A program made the translations under genes and the position numbers. A model generated the notes under the pieces. That model was not told the origin of the DNA. It worked only from the letters and a program-made list of their open reading frames with translations, and ran no database searches. Positions 53,745 to 62,615 of a stretch of DNA of 64,000 nucleotides are shown here, one piece after another (the first letter of the stretch is position 1; every line of letters begins with the position of its first letter). Location of the stretch: positions 1 to 64,000 of the forward strand of contig JAGZSY010000005.1 of assembly GCA_018380885.1 (NCBI GenBank), in the 5' to 3' direction. This DNA comes from Enterocloster asparagiformis. GTDB taxonomy: Bacteria; Bacillota; Clostridia; Lachnospirales; Lachnospiraceae.

Positions 53745-53773
53745 TTGAAGGTTGCCCGGCAATATGCTATTCT
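53745..53773 (+). promoter_or_regulatory. promoter of the D-cysteine desulfhydrase-like gene
   Basis: TTGAAG (53745-53750), 17 bp, TATTCT (53768-53773); leader about 96 nt. The rest of 53536-53744 is AT-rich, must hold the divergent degV promoter (a TATGAT/TAAAAT candidate near 53600 on the minus strand), and has a small GCCAAAA/TTTTGGC palindrome; no gene seen. Confidence 0.55.
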
Positions 53774-53875
53774 TTAGCTATCAGGAACAAAACATCAGGG
53801 CAGGGGTGAAATTCGCGTTTAAACGGCCGCGCGCCGCGCGTTTACAGCCGCGCCCAGGAAAGGGGATTAATCATC

Positions 53876-54949
53876 ATGGAATCAATCACAGAAATAAGAG
53901 GGAGGCTAGAACGCCTGGGCAAGCTGCATCTGGGCTTTTACCCCACCCCCCTGCACCGGCTGGACCGGATCTCCGAGGAATACGGCGTGGAGCTCTATGT
54001 AAAACGGGAGGATTTCTCCGGCATGACGCTCTTTGGCGGCAATAAGATCCGCAAGCTGGAATATCTGCTGCGCGACGCCATGGAAAAGGGCTGCGACACC
54101 GTGGTTACCTACGGAGCCACCCAGTCCAACCACGCCATGGAGACGGCCACGGCGGCGCGCAAATGCGGGCTGAACCCGGTGCTGTTCCTGGCGGCCATCG
54201 TGACGCCGGACGAGGCGGATATCCGGGCCAATCTGCTGTTGGATACCATCCTGGGCGCCGAGATCAACATTATCCCGGCAAACGGGAGGAGCACCAAGCA
54301 GACCATGGAGGAGTCCCAGGACCTGATCCAGGGCCGCATAAGGGAGCTGGAGGCCCAGGGCCACAAGGTCTACAATATCCCCACCGGCGGCTCCCTGCCT
54401 CTGGGCGCCTGCGGGTTCGTGGATGCCTTTGTGGAGACCATGGAGCAGGCCGGGGCCATCGGCCTGAAGCCGGACTATCTGTTCACCGCCACAGGCAGCA
54501 CCGGAACCCTGTCCGGCCTCTGCGCGGGCAAGGCTCTGATGGGCAGCGGCACGAAGCTGGTGGGCATCGCGGTGGGCCCCAAGCCGGCTGACTACGCGGG
54601 TGAAGTGGTGTCCCTGGCAAACGAAGCCCTGGGCCTGCTGGGCGCAAAGGAGACTGTGACCCCGGACCTGTTTACGGTTTGCAGCCAGTATTACGGGGAT
54701 GGCTATGAAGTTCCCAGCCCCGCCGCCAACGACGACATCCGCTATCTTGCGCGGACCGAGGGAATCTTTACCGACCCCGTGTATTCAGGGAAAAGCTTCC
54801 ACGGCATGATGGAACACATCCGCGACGGGCGCGTGCCAAAGGGCAGCACCGTCATTTATCTGCACACCGGCGGCGCCACCGCGCTGTTCTCGGAGAGCGG
54901 GATCATCGGGGATTTAAACTGCCGGAAGCCTGATCGCAGCGCCCGATAA
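53876..54949 (+). CDS. D-cysteine desulfhydrase/ACC deaminase-family PLP enzyme
   Basis: 357-aa fold-type II PLP enzyme. PTPLHRLDRISEEYGVELYVKREDF (residues ~23-47) and LFGGNKIRKLEYLL (Lys57 as PLP lysine) open it; TYGATQSNHAMETA binds the substrate carboxylate, TGSTGTLSGLCAGK the PLP phosphate. It should release sulfide, pyruvate and ammonia from D-cysteine or act on a related D-amino acid. RBS AAAGGGG. Monocistronic with its own promoter and terminator. Confidence 0.9.
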   Translation: MESITEIRGRLERLGKLHLGFYPTPLHRLDRISEEYGVELYVKREDFSGMTLFGGNKIRKLEYLLRDAMEKGCDTVVTYGATQSNHAMETATAARKCGLNPVLFLAAIVTPDEADIRANLLLDTILGAEINIIPANGRSTKQTMEESQDLIQGRIRELEAQGHKVYNIPTGGSLPLGACGFVDAFVETMEQAGAIGLKPDYLFTATGSTGTLSGLCAGKALMGSGTKLVGIAVGPKPADYAGEVVSLANEALGLLGAKETVTPDLFTVCSQYYGDGYEVPSPAANDDIRYLARTEGIFTDPVYSGKSFHGMMEHIRDGRVPKGSTVIYLHTGGATALFSESGIIGDLNCRKPDRSAR

Positions 54950-55036
54950 GAATCAGCAGACGGGATCTGCGGCCGGCCCCGCAGGCCGGCGGTCTGTAAA
55001 CTCCCTGGCCGCGCCAAACCTTCAATTGCATCAAAA

Positions 55037-55092
55037 TAAAACGCCGGTTTCCTTGTACCCGGGCCTTCGCCCTCTGGAAACCGGCATTTCTA
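55037..55092. terminator. bidirectional terminator
   Basis: GCCGGTTTCC (55043-55052) and GGAAACCGGC (55076-55085) pair perfectly around 23 nt, with T-rich ends on both strands, between the converging PLP enzyme and disulfide reductase genes. Confidence 0.8.
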
Positions 55093-55146
55093 TTGATTGC
55101 GGCGGAAATGATTCCCGCCTTTCTATTCAATTGTCAAAGAGGCTGA

Positions 55147-56853
55147 TCAGCCGATCTCCACCCCGCAGGCATGGCGCGGAGTCTCGTCGTAGTCCCGGTC
55201 CCCGGCAATATATTCGTAAAACCGGTAGCCGCCGGAGAAGTTGTAGCAGTCGTACCCATTCCCGGTCAGGATGCGGCAGGCCAGATAGCTGCGCAGCCCG
55301 CTGTGGCAGTTGACGTAAACCGGTTTGGCCGGATCCAGCTCAGACAGCCGGTCCCGCAGCTCATCTAACGGAATGTTCACACTTCCCCGGAAATGCCCCT
55401 GGGCGTATTCCCGCTCCGTCCGGGTGTCCAGAAGCGTGACCTGGCCAGCCTCGTTCCGCCGCTGCACATCTTCCAGTTGTTTCCAATTAAATTGCTTCAC
55501 CAGACCGCTGCGGATATTCCCGATCACGAATCCAGCCATGTTGACCGGGTCCTTGGCCGAGGAGTAGGGCGGCGCGTAGGCCAGATCCAGCTCCTCCAAG
55601 TCCGCGGCTGTCATTCCGGCCCGGATGGCGGTGGCCAGCACGTCGATGCGCTTATCCACGCCCTCGAAGCCTACGATCTGCGCGCCCAGTATCCTGCCGT
55701 TCTCCGGGTTAAACAGCGTCTTAACCGTCATGTCCCTGGCGCCCGGATAGTAGGTCGCATGGCTGGCCGGGCAAGTCACCACCGCCTCGCAGGGAATGCC
55801 CGCCGCCTGGGCGGCCTTCTCGTTAAGGCCGGTGGAAGCGGCCGTCATGTCAAAGAGCCGGATAATGGAGGAGCCCTGGGAACCGTCGAAACGGCTGTGG
55901 CGTCCGCAGATATTGTCCGCTGCGATGCGCCCCTGCTTGTTGGCCGGACCTGCCAGGGCGATCAGCGCATCCACTCCTGAGACAAAGTGGCGCACCTGGA
56001 CCGCATCGCCCACCGCGTAGATATCGGAATCCGATGTCTCCATCCGCTCGTTGACCAGGATGGACCGCCGCATCCCCAGCTCCAACCCGGCCTCCTCCGC
56101 CAGATGGGTCTCCGGCGCGACGCCGATGGCCAGAATCACCAGATCGGCCGCCACCGGCTTCCGCCCCTCCAGCTGCGTCCACAGCCGTCCATCCTCCTCG
56201 TAAAACCCAGTCACGGTCTGGTTCAGCCGCAAATCCACGCCGCGCCCCCGCAGGTAGCTGTGGAGCTGGCAGGCCATATCGTAGTCCAGCGGGGCCATCA
56301 CCTGATCCCCCCGCTGGAGCAGCGTGGTCTTAACGCCGGCGTGGACCAGGTTTTCCGCCATCTCCAGCCCGATAAAACCGCCGCCGATGACCACCGCGTT
56401 CTCAGGCTTTGCCTGCTCGATCTGCTCCCGGATGGCGAAGGTGTCCTCCACCGTGCGCAGCGTGAATATGCGACGGTTGTCGATCCCCGGCAGGGAGGGC
56501 CTCAGCGCCTTTGCGCCCGGGGACAGGATCAGCTTGTCGTAGGGCTCGTCGTACTCGCTGCCGTCCGAAAGCCGCTTCACCCGAACCGTCTTTTTCTCCC
56601 GGTCAATGGACAGCGCCTCGTTTTTCAGGCGCACGTCGATATGAAACCGATTCCAAAAGCTTTCCTTTGTCTGGAGCGTCAACGCCTGCTTTTTCTCAAT
56701 CACCCCGCCGATATAGTAAGGCAGCCCGCAGTTTGCGTAAGAGACGTAGCCGCTCCGCTCTAAAATGACGATCTCCGCCGATTCATCCAGGCGCCGCAGC
56801 CTGGCTGCCGCTGTGGCCCCTCCGGCCACTCCGCCGATAATCAATACCTTCAT
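55147..56853 (-). CDS. CoA-disulfide reductase-rhodanese fusion
   Basis: 568 aa. FAD/NAD(P) oxidoreductase with the single active Cys of CoA-disulfide reductases (YVSYANCGLPYY, Cys42), an FAD loop IIGGVAGGATAAARLRRLD and NAD(P) loop VVIGGGFIGLEMAENL; residues from about 465 are a rhodanese domain with VNCHSGLRSYLA (Cys near 532). CoADR-Rhd proteins reduce CoA persulfides/polysulfides. ATG at 56853 follows GGAGG. Lying opposite a D-cysteine desulfhydrase-like gene, a shared role in sulfane-sulfur handling is plausible. A TATAAT at 56896-56901 may be its -10. Confidence 0.92.
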   Translation of the reverse strand: MKVLIIGGVAGGATAAARLRRLDESAEIVILERSGYVSYANCGLPYYIGGVIEKKQALTLQTKESFWNRFHIDVRLKNEALSIDREKKTVRVKRLSDGSEYDEPYDKLILSPGAKALRPSLPGIDNRRIFTLRTVEDTFAIREQIEQAKPENAVVIGGGFIGLEMAENLVHAGVKTTLLQRGDQVMAPLDYDMACQLHSYLRGRGVDLRLNQTVTGFYEEDGRLWTQLEGRKPVAADLVILAIGVAPETHLAEEAGLELGMRRSILVNERMETSDSDIYAVGDAVQVRHFVSGVDALIALAGPANKQGRIAADNICGRHSRFDGSQGSSIIRLFDMTAASTGLNEKAAQAAGIPCEAVVTCPASHATYYPGARDMTVKTLFNPENGRILGAQIVGFEGVDKRIDVLATAIRAGMTAADLEELDLAYAPPYSSAKDPVNMAGFVIGNIRSGLVKQFNWKQLEDVQRRNEAGQVTLLDTRTEREYAQGHFRGSVNIPLDELRDRLSELDPAKPVYVNCHSGLRSYLACRILTGNGYDCYNFSGGYRFYEYIAGDRDYDETPRHACGVEIG

Positions 56854-57099
56854 TGCTTTCCCATCCTCCATGTGTTGATTTTTATGATTGTTTTAATTAT
56901 AACAAAGATTTGGAGGTTTTCCGTAACTTGGTTACACACAGAGCCGTCACAAGCGTATAAGGCCAGGTGCGGCACCGGCCGCCTGTCTGCGTTTTATAAA
57001 AATCGGAACCGCCCCATCCAAAAGCCATAAAGCCCATAGCCACTTCTATAGAGATTCTGTTAATTTCCGCTGCCCCTGTGGCAATCCCACGAAATCCAC

Positions 57100-57108
57100 A
57101 TACACTAA
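57100..57108 (+). promoter_or_regulatory. possible mother-cell sporulation-type -10 (CATACACTA)
   Basis: CATACACTA 28 bp before the DUF4397 start fits the -10 of sigma-E (CATACAHT) and sigma-K (CATANNNTA) as I remember them; the -35 is not clear. No sigma-A promoter is evident. The rest of 56854-57135 has no gene I can support. Confidence 0.3.
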
Positions 57109-57135
57109 TCATAACTTCACTATTAAGGTTAACCG

Positions 57136-57945
57136 ATGAACGAATATGATGCTTTTCCCCTCTACGCGGCGCAAGACACGGACGATGTGATCGACCCTGA
57201 TTTTTCCTACCCGGATTACGATATGTCCGTGCCGCCCTACGACGACGATATTGACCCCGATTTCTCCGTGATGCCGCCTTACGCCCCCGACGGCGGCGTA
57301 ATTCCGGACTATCCCCCGTATTTTCCGGGCGTGGGGGCGCCCTGCTTTTTCTGTAACAACAACCAGTGGGTCCGCGGCGCGGTCCGCCTGCTGAACGCAG
57401 CCGTGGGCTACAACCCCTTTACCGTTCTCATAGACGGCCGGATTGCCTACACGGGCCTGGATTCCCCCGAGATCACCGGGTACCGGCAGGTCACCCAGGG
57501 TTACCACACCTTTACCGTCATCGATTCCAACCGTTACATCTATCTCCAAAAGTCCATATACGTGGGCGACGGCATGGCAACCATCGCCATTGTCAATTCC
57601 TCCAGCGGCCTGGACCTGATCTCCATCCCGGACACCGCCTGTCCCACCACCAATGCCACCTCCTGCTTCAGGGTATGCAATCTGGCCTATTACACCGGGC
57701 CCGTCAACGCCTCTCTGGGAAATATTTACTTTAACTCGGTGAACTTCTCCCAGGCCACCAGCTTCAGCCCCATGGCCTCCGGCAGCTACACGCTGAGAGT
57801 CGCCCGCTCCGCCCGGCCGGAGAACGCGCTGATCACCATGGGGGTTAACCTGAATCCACGCAGAATCTATACGCTCTATGTCCTGAACTGGAACCCCTCC
57901 CCGGACACCATCCGCACCCTGCTGGTGGAGGACAGAAGAAACTAG
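57136..57945 (+). CDS. DUF4397-domain protein with acidic Asp/Pro/Tyr-rich N-terminus
   Basis: 269 aa. The first ~65 residues are low-complexity and acidic with two similar units (VIDPDFSYPDYD and DIDPDFSVMPPY) and almost no basic residues; the remainder has DUF4397-type beta repeats (VRLLNAAVGYNPFTVLIDG; TAIVNSSSGLDL-like; VRVCNLAYYTGP-like positions at about 83-101, 150-162 and 177-186). Two Cys-x2-Cys-like pairs (CFFC) are near residue 70. There is no signal peptide, so it is either intracellular, e.g. a spore-coat component, or uses another export route. RBS AAGG. Monocistronic. Confidence 0.8.
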   Translation: MNEYDAFPLYAAQDTDDVIDPDFSYPDYDMSVPPYDDDIDPDFSVMPPYAPDGGVIPDYPPYFPGVGAPCFFCNNNQWVRGAVRLLNAAVGYNPFTVLIDGRIAYTGLDSPEITGYRQVTQGYHTFTVIDSNRYIYLQKSIYVGDGMATIAIVNSSSGLDLISIPDTACPTTNATSCFRVCNLAYYTGPVNASLGNIYFNSVNFSQATSFSPMASGSYTLRVARSARPENALITMGVNLNPRRIYTLYVLNWNPSPDTIRTLLVEDRRN

Positions 57946-57965
57946 ACAATCGGCGCATAACCAGC

Positions 57966-58014
57966 AAAAAAAGCCATCCCGCGGCGCAGCTGCCTGCGCG
58001 GGATGGCTTTTTTT
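57966..58014. terminator. bidirectional terminator
   Basis: AAAAAAA-GCCATCCCGCG (57966-57983) pairs with CGCGGGATGGC-TTTTTTT (57997-58014). It serves the DUF4397 gene and the converging PBP gene. Confidence 0.9.
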
Positions 58015-58023
58015 GCTGTGGCG

Positions 58024-60192
58024 TTATTTGATGTACCGGCTGAATACGGCTCTGGATTTCTCCACCGCCACTCCGCTTCCGCCGTCATTCTTCACATCCT
58101 CCACCATGCTCACCATGAGCAGGGGATTTTCCAGGTTCAGATCCGTGGTGTACACAGCGAACCAGCCCAGCTCCGTACCGCCGGTATCATCCTTGGACGC
58201 CTTGATCTCCGCCGTGCCCGTCTTGCCTGCCAGAACCACGTCGTCCCGCATGGCCTTGTGACCTGTCCCGTGCTCGGAGCTGATCACCTTCACCAGGTCG
58301 CTTTCAACAATCCCGGCGTTTTCCGCCGTACAGGCGTTTTCAATCCAGGCCTCCGGGGCGGGATCGTCCCGGTACAGGAGATACGGCTTCAGCACCGTCC
58401 CCCGGTTGGGGAACATGGTGTACAGGCACGCCAGGTGGACGGGATTGATCAGCACCTGCCCCTGCCCGTACCCGCTGTCCGCCAGCTGGATTTCCGTCTC
58501 AATGGTCTCCGTGTTGGAATACTGGGCCTGGGCCAGCGTGATCTCAAAGGGGACCTTCTGGTTAAAGCCCAGGGCGTCCAGCCCGGCCGTAAAATCCTCG
58601 CGGCCGATCTTTAAGGCCGCTTTGGCAAAGTAGATATTGTCGGAATAAATATAGGCGTTCTCCAGGTTTACCGGGCTATAGCCGTGCAGGGTGGTCACAT
58701 AGTAGCCGCCCCAGCCCGCGTCCTTCTGCCAGCTTAAGCCAGCCGACGTCTCGCCGAAATTTTCCTCCGGACTCAGAGCGCCCGTGGAAAGGCCGATGAT
58801 GCCGGTGATGGGTTTAAAGGAGGAGCCGGGGGCAAAGCGCTGCCGGAAGCGGTTTAGCATGGGGTTCGCCTCATCCTCGTTGAGGGCCGTCCATTTTTCC
58901 TGGGACATGCCCAGAATAAAATCATTGTTGTCGTAGCTGGGCGTGTTCACCAGGGCCAGGACTTCCCCCGTACGGGGATTCATGGCCACGGCGCAGCTCT
59001 TGCGGTCACGGTAGGTATCGTAGATATCCTGCTGGAGGCGGCTGTCGATGGTCAGCCGGATGTCCCGCCCGTCGGTTCTCGGAACGGAAGCCAGCACCAG
59101 CTTTTCCTCCCCGTCCGCGGTGACGATGGCGATGCGCGTGCCGTTCTGCCCCTTCAGCTCTTTCTCGTAAAGGCCTTCCATGCCGTTTCTGCCGATCACG
59201 CTGTCCGTCAGATACCCCTCCCCCGGATGCTTCTCAAGGTCCTCCGCGGTCACGTTCTGGACATAGCCCACCAAATGGGCGGCCTTTTCGCCCAGCGGGT
59301 AGGAGCGCACCGTTGTGTCCGTGATCATGACCCCGGCGACGGTCAGAAGCTCCTCCTGGAGCGCCTGATTCTCCAGATTGGAGGCGTCGGGCTGATCAGA
59401 CAGCAGGTTCAATTCATCCACGTGCTTTAGCGTTTTCAAGGGCACCAGGGAATCGTCCTTCACCCATCCGGCGGAAAGCTTTTTCGTGATCGTCTCCGGG
59501 GAGAGGCCCAGCAGTCCGGAGAGCCTCTGCAGATCCTCCGCGGAATATCCGCCCTGCCCGTCCGCATCCCGGTTCATTTTCCCCGGCACCAGGCCCACCA
59601 GGGACGCGGTCCCCTTGCCCGCCAGGAGATTTCTGTCCCGGTCCAGGATGCTGCCCCGCTCCGCCTTGTCGGTGCTCACCCGGACCTTGTCGGTACGCCC
59701 CAGCTGAGGAAAGATAACCCAGTCGTTCCAAATCATCCTGTACTCCGCCGTCCCCTTGCCGTTTCCCTCCACAGGTATCTCCTCCTGCCGGAAATCCACC
59801 TGGTTGAAGAAGCTGATTTCCCCCGCCAGGCTGTTCATGGTAGTCTGGTAATTGACCGCCTCGGACCCGTTTTCCTTCTGCTCCGTGCCCTTTATCTCCA
59901 CCCGGATATCGGACGCGCCGATTCCCTCGTATATGTTCTTGTTCCTTGTGACAAACTCCTCCCGGCTGATATTCACCTGGCTCTGGGCGTTCAGCATATC
60001 GTACATGGCCTCGTAATTCCCGGCTGAAAGAAGCTGCATGTACTCTGTCAGCAGCTGGTCCGGACGTTTCGGCTCCGGCTGCGCGCGCCTGTGCCATATA
60101 AACAGGAAAATACCTGCCGCCGCGGCAATTAACAGCACTATCATCACGGCCCGGACTGCGATACCGGCCCCTGCCCTTCTTCTGCGTCTCAT
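58024..60192 (-). CDS. class B penicillin-binding protein with MecA_N domain (PBP2a/PBP3-like)
   Basis: 722 aa. Basic N-terminus, one TM anchor (about 14-33), a MecA_N/NTF2-like domain (43-155), a PBP dimerisation domain (about 165-350) and a transpeptidase domain with SSFK (Ser457, Lys460), SDN (517-519) and KTG (657-659). Cross-links peptidoglycan outside the membrane. Start at MRRRRR with GAAGGGAG upstream; a longer version would cross the promoter. It is transcribed divergently from blaI-blaR1 with a BlaI-type operator over its -10, so beta-lactam-inducible expression is likely. Similar in layout to staphylococcal mecA, but base composition matches the surrounding chromosome. Confidence 0.92.
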   Translation of the reverse strand: MRRRRRAGAGIAVRAVMIVLLIAAAAGIFLFIWHRRAQPEPKRPDQLLTEYMQLLSAGNYEAMYDMLNAQSQVNISREEFVTRNKNIYEGIGASDIRVEIKGTEQKENGSEAVNYQTTMNSLAGEISFFNQVDFRQEEIPVEGNGKGTAEYRMIWNDWVIFPQLGRTDKVRVSTDKAERGSILDRDRNLLAGKGTASLVGLVPGKMNRDADGQGGYSAEDLQRLSGLLGLSPETITKKLSAGWVKDDSLVPLKTLKHVDELNLLSDQPDASNLENQALQEELLTVAGVMITDTTVRSYPLGEKAAHLVGYVQNVTAEDLEKHPGEGYLTDSVIGRNGMEGLYEKELKGQNGTRIAIVTADGEEKLVLASVPRTDGRDIRLTIDSRLQQDIYDTYRDRKSCAVAMNPRTGEVLALVNTPSYDNNDFILGMSQEKWTALNEDEANPMLNRFRQRFAPGSSFKPITGIIGLSTGALSPEENFGETSAGLSWQKDAGWGGYYVTTLHGYSPVNLENAYIYSDNIYFAKAALKIGREDFTAGLDALGFNQKVPFEITLAQAQYSNTETIETEIQLADSGYGQGQVLINPVHLACLYTMFPNRGTVLKPYLLYRDDPAPEAWIENACTAENAGIVESDLVKVISSEHGTGHKAMRDDVVLAGKTGTAEIKASKDDTGGTELGWFAVYTTDLNLENPLLMVSMVEDVKNDGGSGVAVEKSRAVFSRYIK

Positions 60193-60238
60193 ATTCCGCT
60201 CCCTTCTGATCACCGGCTCTGTCTCCGGTTTGCCCTTA

Positions 60239-60267
60239 ATTATTACACATGTAGTATATAAAGTCAA
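60239..60267 (-). promoter_or_regulatory. PBP promoter with BlaI-type operator
   Basis: On the minus strand TTGACT (complement of 60262-60267), 17 bp, AATAAT (60239-60244). The dyad TTACACATGTAGT (60243-60255; core TACA-CA-TGTA) covers spacer and -10. TACA/TGTA arms are the half-sites of BlaI/MecI. Confidence 0.75.
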
Positions 60268-60295
60268 TCAAAAATAAGGCGCCGCTTTCCCGGCA

Positions 60296-60343
60296 TTGAC
60301 AACGCCGGAAATCCTGCTTATAATTTTTATATTACAACTGTAA
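60296..60343 (+). promoter_or_regulatory. blaI-blaR1 promoter and BlaI-type operator
   Basis: TTGACA (60296-60301), 17 bp, TATAAT (60319-60324), both perfect. The dyad TTACAACTGTAA (60332-60343) covers the start point and shares TACA/TGTA half-sites with the operator at the PBP promoter. So BlaI probably controls both directions and itself. Confidence 0.85.
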
Positions 60344-60358
60344 GAATCGGAGGTTTTT

Positions 60359-60742
60359 ATGAAACAGCTGCCACAGATTTCAGAAGCTGAATACCGGGTG
60401 ATGAAGGTGGTCTGGGAGTCAGCCCCCATCAGCACCAACCAGGTGACGGACCGCCTGACCCAAACCACGGACTGGAGTCCCAAGACTGTCCACACCCTGC
60501 TGAAACGGCTGGTGTCAAAGGGCGCACTGTCCTACGAGAAGCAAAGTCGCGTGTTCATCTACACCCCTCTGGTGGAGGAGGCGGATTATCTGAAACAGGA
60601 AAATTCACACTTTCTGCAGCGGTTTTACAACGGAAATGTCTCCGATATGCTGACCGCATTCATCAAAAACGACCAGCTTTCCCAGGAGGACCTGGAGGAG
60701 CTGCGCCGTCTTTTGCAAAGCAGCTGCGGGGAGGAGCGCTGA
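60359..60742 (+). CDS. blaI: BlaI/MecI-family repressor
   Basis: 127 aa. Winged helix with ISEAEYRVMKVVWESAPIST and WSPKTVHTLLKRLVSKGALS, then the C-terminal dimerisation/cleavage segment FYNGNVSDMLTAFI; BlaI of staphylococci is cut near this place. Represses the PBP gene and its own operon until BlaR1 signals. Two bp separate it from blaR1. RBS CGGAGG. Confidence 0.95.
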   Translation: MKQLPQISEAEYRVMKVVWESAPISTNQVTDRLTQTTDWSPKTVHTLLKRLVSKGALSYEKQSRVFIYTPLVEEADYLKQENSHFLQRFYNGNVSDMLTAFIKNDQLSQEDLEELRRLLQSSCGEER

Positions 60743-60744
60743 TT

Positions 60745-62583
60745 ATGATAGTTTCGCTGATGGTCCGCCTGTGGACGTGCAGCGCTGTAATCCTGTTTAT
60801 GGTTATCCTCATTATTGCCATAAAATCTTTGTTGAAACGACGGCTGTCCCCCAGAGCGCTCTACCGGCTCTGGTTCCCCTTTCTGCTGCTCCCGGCCGCG
60901 CCCTTTCTCCCGCTGCGCCTGGGTTCTCGCTCCGGCGCGCTCCCATGGACGGCACCGCTGCAGGCGGCTGAACACATGATTTCCAGGGAACTGACCGGCT
61001 CTGCCCAGGACGCGGCCGCGGGCTGGCTGCGGGATTTTTCCGTATCCGTAAGCGGCCGGGCGCCGGCGTGGTTCTACCAGATCGCCTTCTCCGTGTGGAT
61101 CGCGGGCGTCGTCCTCATGACGGCAGCCGCCCTGCGCTCCCTCCTCGGCGTCAGCCGCCTGAAACGCGCTTCCCTGCCCCTGCAAAACAGGGAGGTCCGC
61201 GCCTTGTACGACTCCTGCAGGCGGGAGCTTGGCATCCGGCGGGATATCCCTGTTTTGAGCACCGCGTATTTGAAAACCCCCGTCACGGCCGGAGTCCTCC
61301 GCCCCTGTATCCTGCTGCCCATCGAGGCTGTCGGCAGATTGTCCCCGGACGAGCTGCGTTTTATCCTGCTCCACGAGCTTCTCCACTGCAGACACCGGGA
61401 TACCCTGGTCAATCAGCTGGCCTGCATAGTCCGGATCGTGTACTGGTTCCACCCCGCCGTGCGGATCGCCGTAAACCAGCTCAGGAGCGATGGGGAAGCC
61501 GCCTGCGACGCGGCTGTTCTCTCCTGCCTGGAGGAACAGGATCGCATCCCCTACGGCAGCACCCTGATCCGGTTCGCCGCCGGAATCTCCGGAATTAACC
61601 GCACTCCCGCCGCCGGGCTGGGCGGAAGCGCCAGAGAGCTGCGCAAACGGATATTGGGAATCAAGTCATACCGCCCGGAAACCCGCCGGGACAAGGTCCG
61701 GGGCGCTGCGGCGTTTGTGCTCGCGGCCGCCCTGTCCTGCTGCGCCGTGCCGCCTGTGGCCGCAAGCGCGGAGGCGGACGACTACTACCGCTTTAGCGCG
61801 GCCAACGAGACGGAGGTGGATTTAAGCGCCTGTTTTGAGGGGTATGAGGGGAGCTTTGTGCTGTACGACACGGGCGCGGACCGGTATTACATTTATAACC
61901 GCAAGGAAGCGCTGACGCGGATTTCCCCCGATTCCACCTACAAGCCCTACAGCGCCCTGGCCGCGCTTCAGGCCGGCGTGATCGCGCCGGATTGCACCGC
62001 CCTGGCGTGGGACGGCGCTATGAACCCCTTTGAATCGTGGAACCGGGATCACACCCTCTCCTCCGCCATGAAAAATTCCGTAAACTGGTACTTCAATTCC
62101 CTGGACCAGTCCTGCGGCCTGGACACCCTGCGGCGGACCTTTCACGCGCTCCACTACGGAAACGAGGATTTGTCCGGCGGTATTGGAAAATACTGGGTTG
62201 AATCCACGTTAAAGATCTCTCCGGTAGAGCAGGTGGAGCTGATGACCCGGCTGGAGGCGGAGACGCTGCCCTTTGACCCCGGACAGATTCGCGCGGTAAA
62301 GGATGCGCTGTTCCTGTCCGAACCCGGCGGCCTCCCCCTCTGGGGAAAGACTGGGACCGGAACCGTGGAGCACCGGGACGTCAACGGCTGGTTCGTCGGG
62401 TACGCCCGGCCGGCAGAAAACACCTGGGTGTTCGCGGTGAACATACAGGGAAAGGACGGCGCCAACGGCGCCGCGGCCGGGCGGATTGCGCTTCGGGTTC
62501 TGGAGGGCCTGCCCGGCCTCATCGACGGGCCACAAGCTCCGCCCCAGGCCCATTGCCTTCAAGAAAAAGCGGCGGGAACCTGA
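60745..62583 (+). CDS. blaR1: BlaR1/MecR1-family beta-lactam sensor-protease
   Basis: 612 aa. N-terminal M56 peptidase with several TM helices and the zinc motif HELLH (210-214); another TM near 325-342; C-terminal penicillin-binding sensor domain outside the membrane with STYK (397-400), SVN (445-447) and KTG (535-537). Acylation by a beta-lactam activates the inner protease domain, which leads to BlaI loss. All catalytic residues of both domains are present. Co-transcribed with blaI. Confidence 0.95.
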   Translation: MIVSLMVRLWTCSAVILFMVILIIAIKSLLKRRLSPRALYRLWFPFLLLPAAPFLPLRLGSRSGALPWTAPLQAAEHMISRELTGSAQDAAAGWLRDFSVSVSGRAPAWFYQIAFSVWIAGVVLMTAAALRSLLGVSRLKRASLPLQNREVRALYDSCRRELGIRRDIPVLSTAYLKTPVTAGVLRPCILLPIEAVGRLSPDELRFILLHELLHCRHRDTLVNQLACIVRIVYWFHPAVRIAVNQLRSDGEAACDAAVLSCLEEQDRIPYGSTLIRFAAGISGINRTPAAGLGGSARELRKRILGIKSYRPETRRDKVRGAAAFVLAAALSCCAVPPVAASAEADDYYRFSAANETEVDLSACFEGYEGSFVLYDTGADRYYIYNRKEALTRISPDSTYKPYSALAALQAGVIAPDCTALAWDGAMNPFESWNRDHTLSSAMKNSVNWYFNSLDQSCGLDTLRRTFHALHYGNEDLSGGIGKYWVESTLKISPVEQVELMTRLEAETLPFDPGQIRAVKDALFLSEPGGLPLWGKTGTGTVEHRDVNGWFVGYARPAENTWVFAVNIQGKDGANGAAAGRIALRVLEGLPGLIDGPQAPPQAHCLQEKAAGT

Positions 62584-62612
62584 CCTTCCGGCCCGTTCCC
62601 ACCGCCTGCGCT
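62566..62612. terminator. possible terminator between blaR1 and the DUF1667 gene
   Basis: GCGG-GGGAAC and GTTCCC-CCGC arms flank about 14 nt with a mismatch and partial AAAG/CTTT continuation, overlapping the blaR1 stop. No long T-run; low confidence. Confidence 0.35.
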
Positions 62613-62615
62613 TTA

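Noticed and set aside
56897..57112. A 71-codon minus-strand frame between the CoA-disulfide reductase and DUF4397 genes
   Set aside because: No convincing ribosome binding site, irregular composition, and it covers the likely promoters of both flanking genes.
58024..62583. PBP-BlaI-BlaR1 region as a recently acquired resistance island
   Set aside because: Base composition and codon use look like the neighbours, and no recombinase, IS or att repeats are visible.
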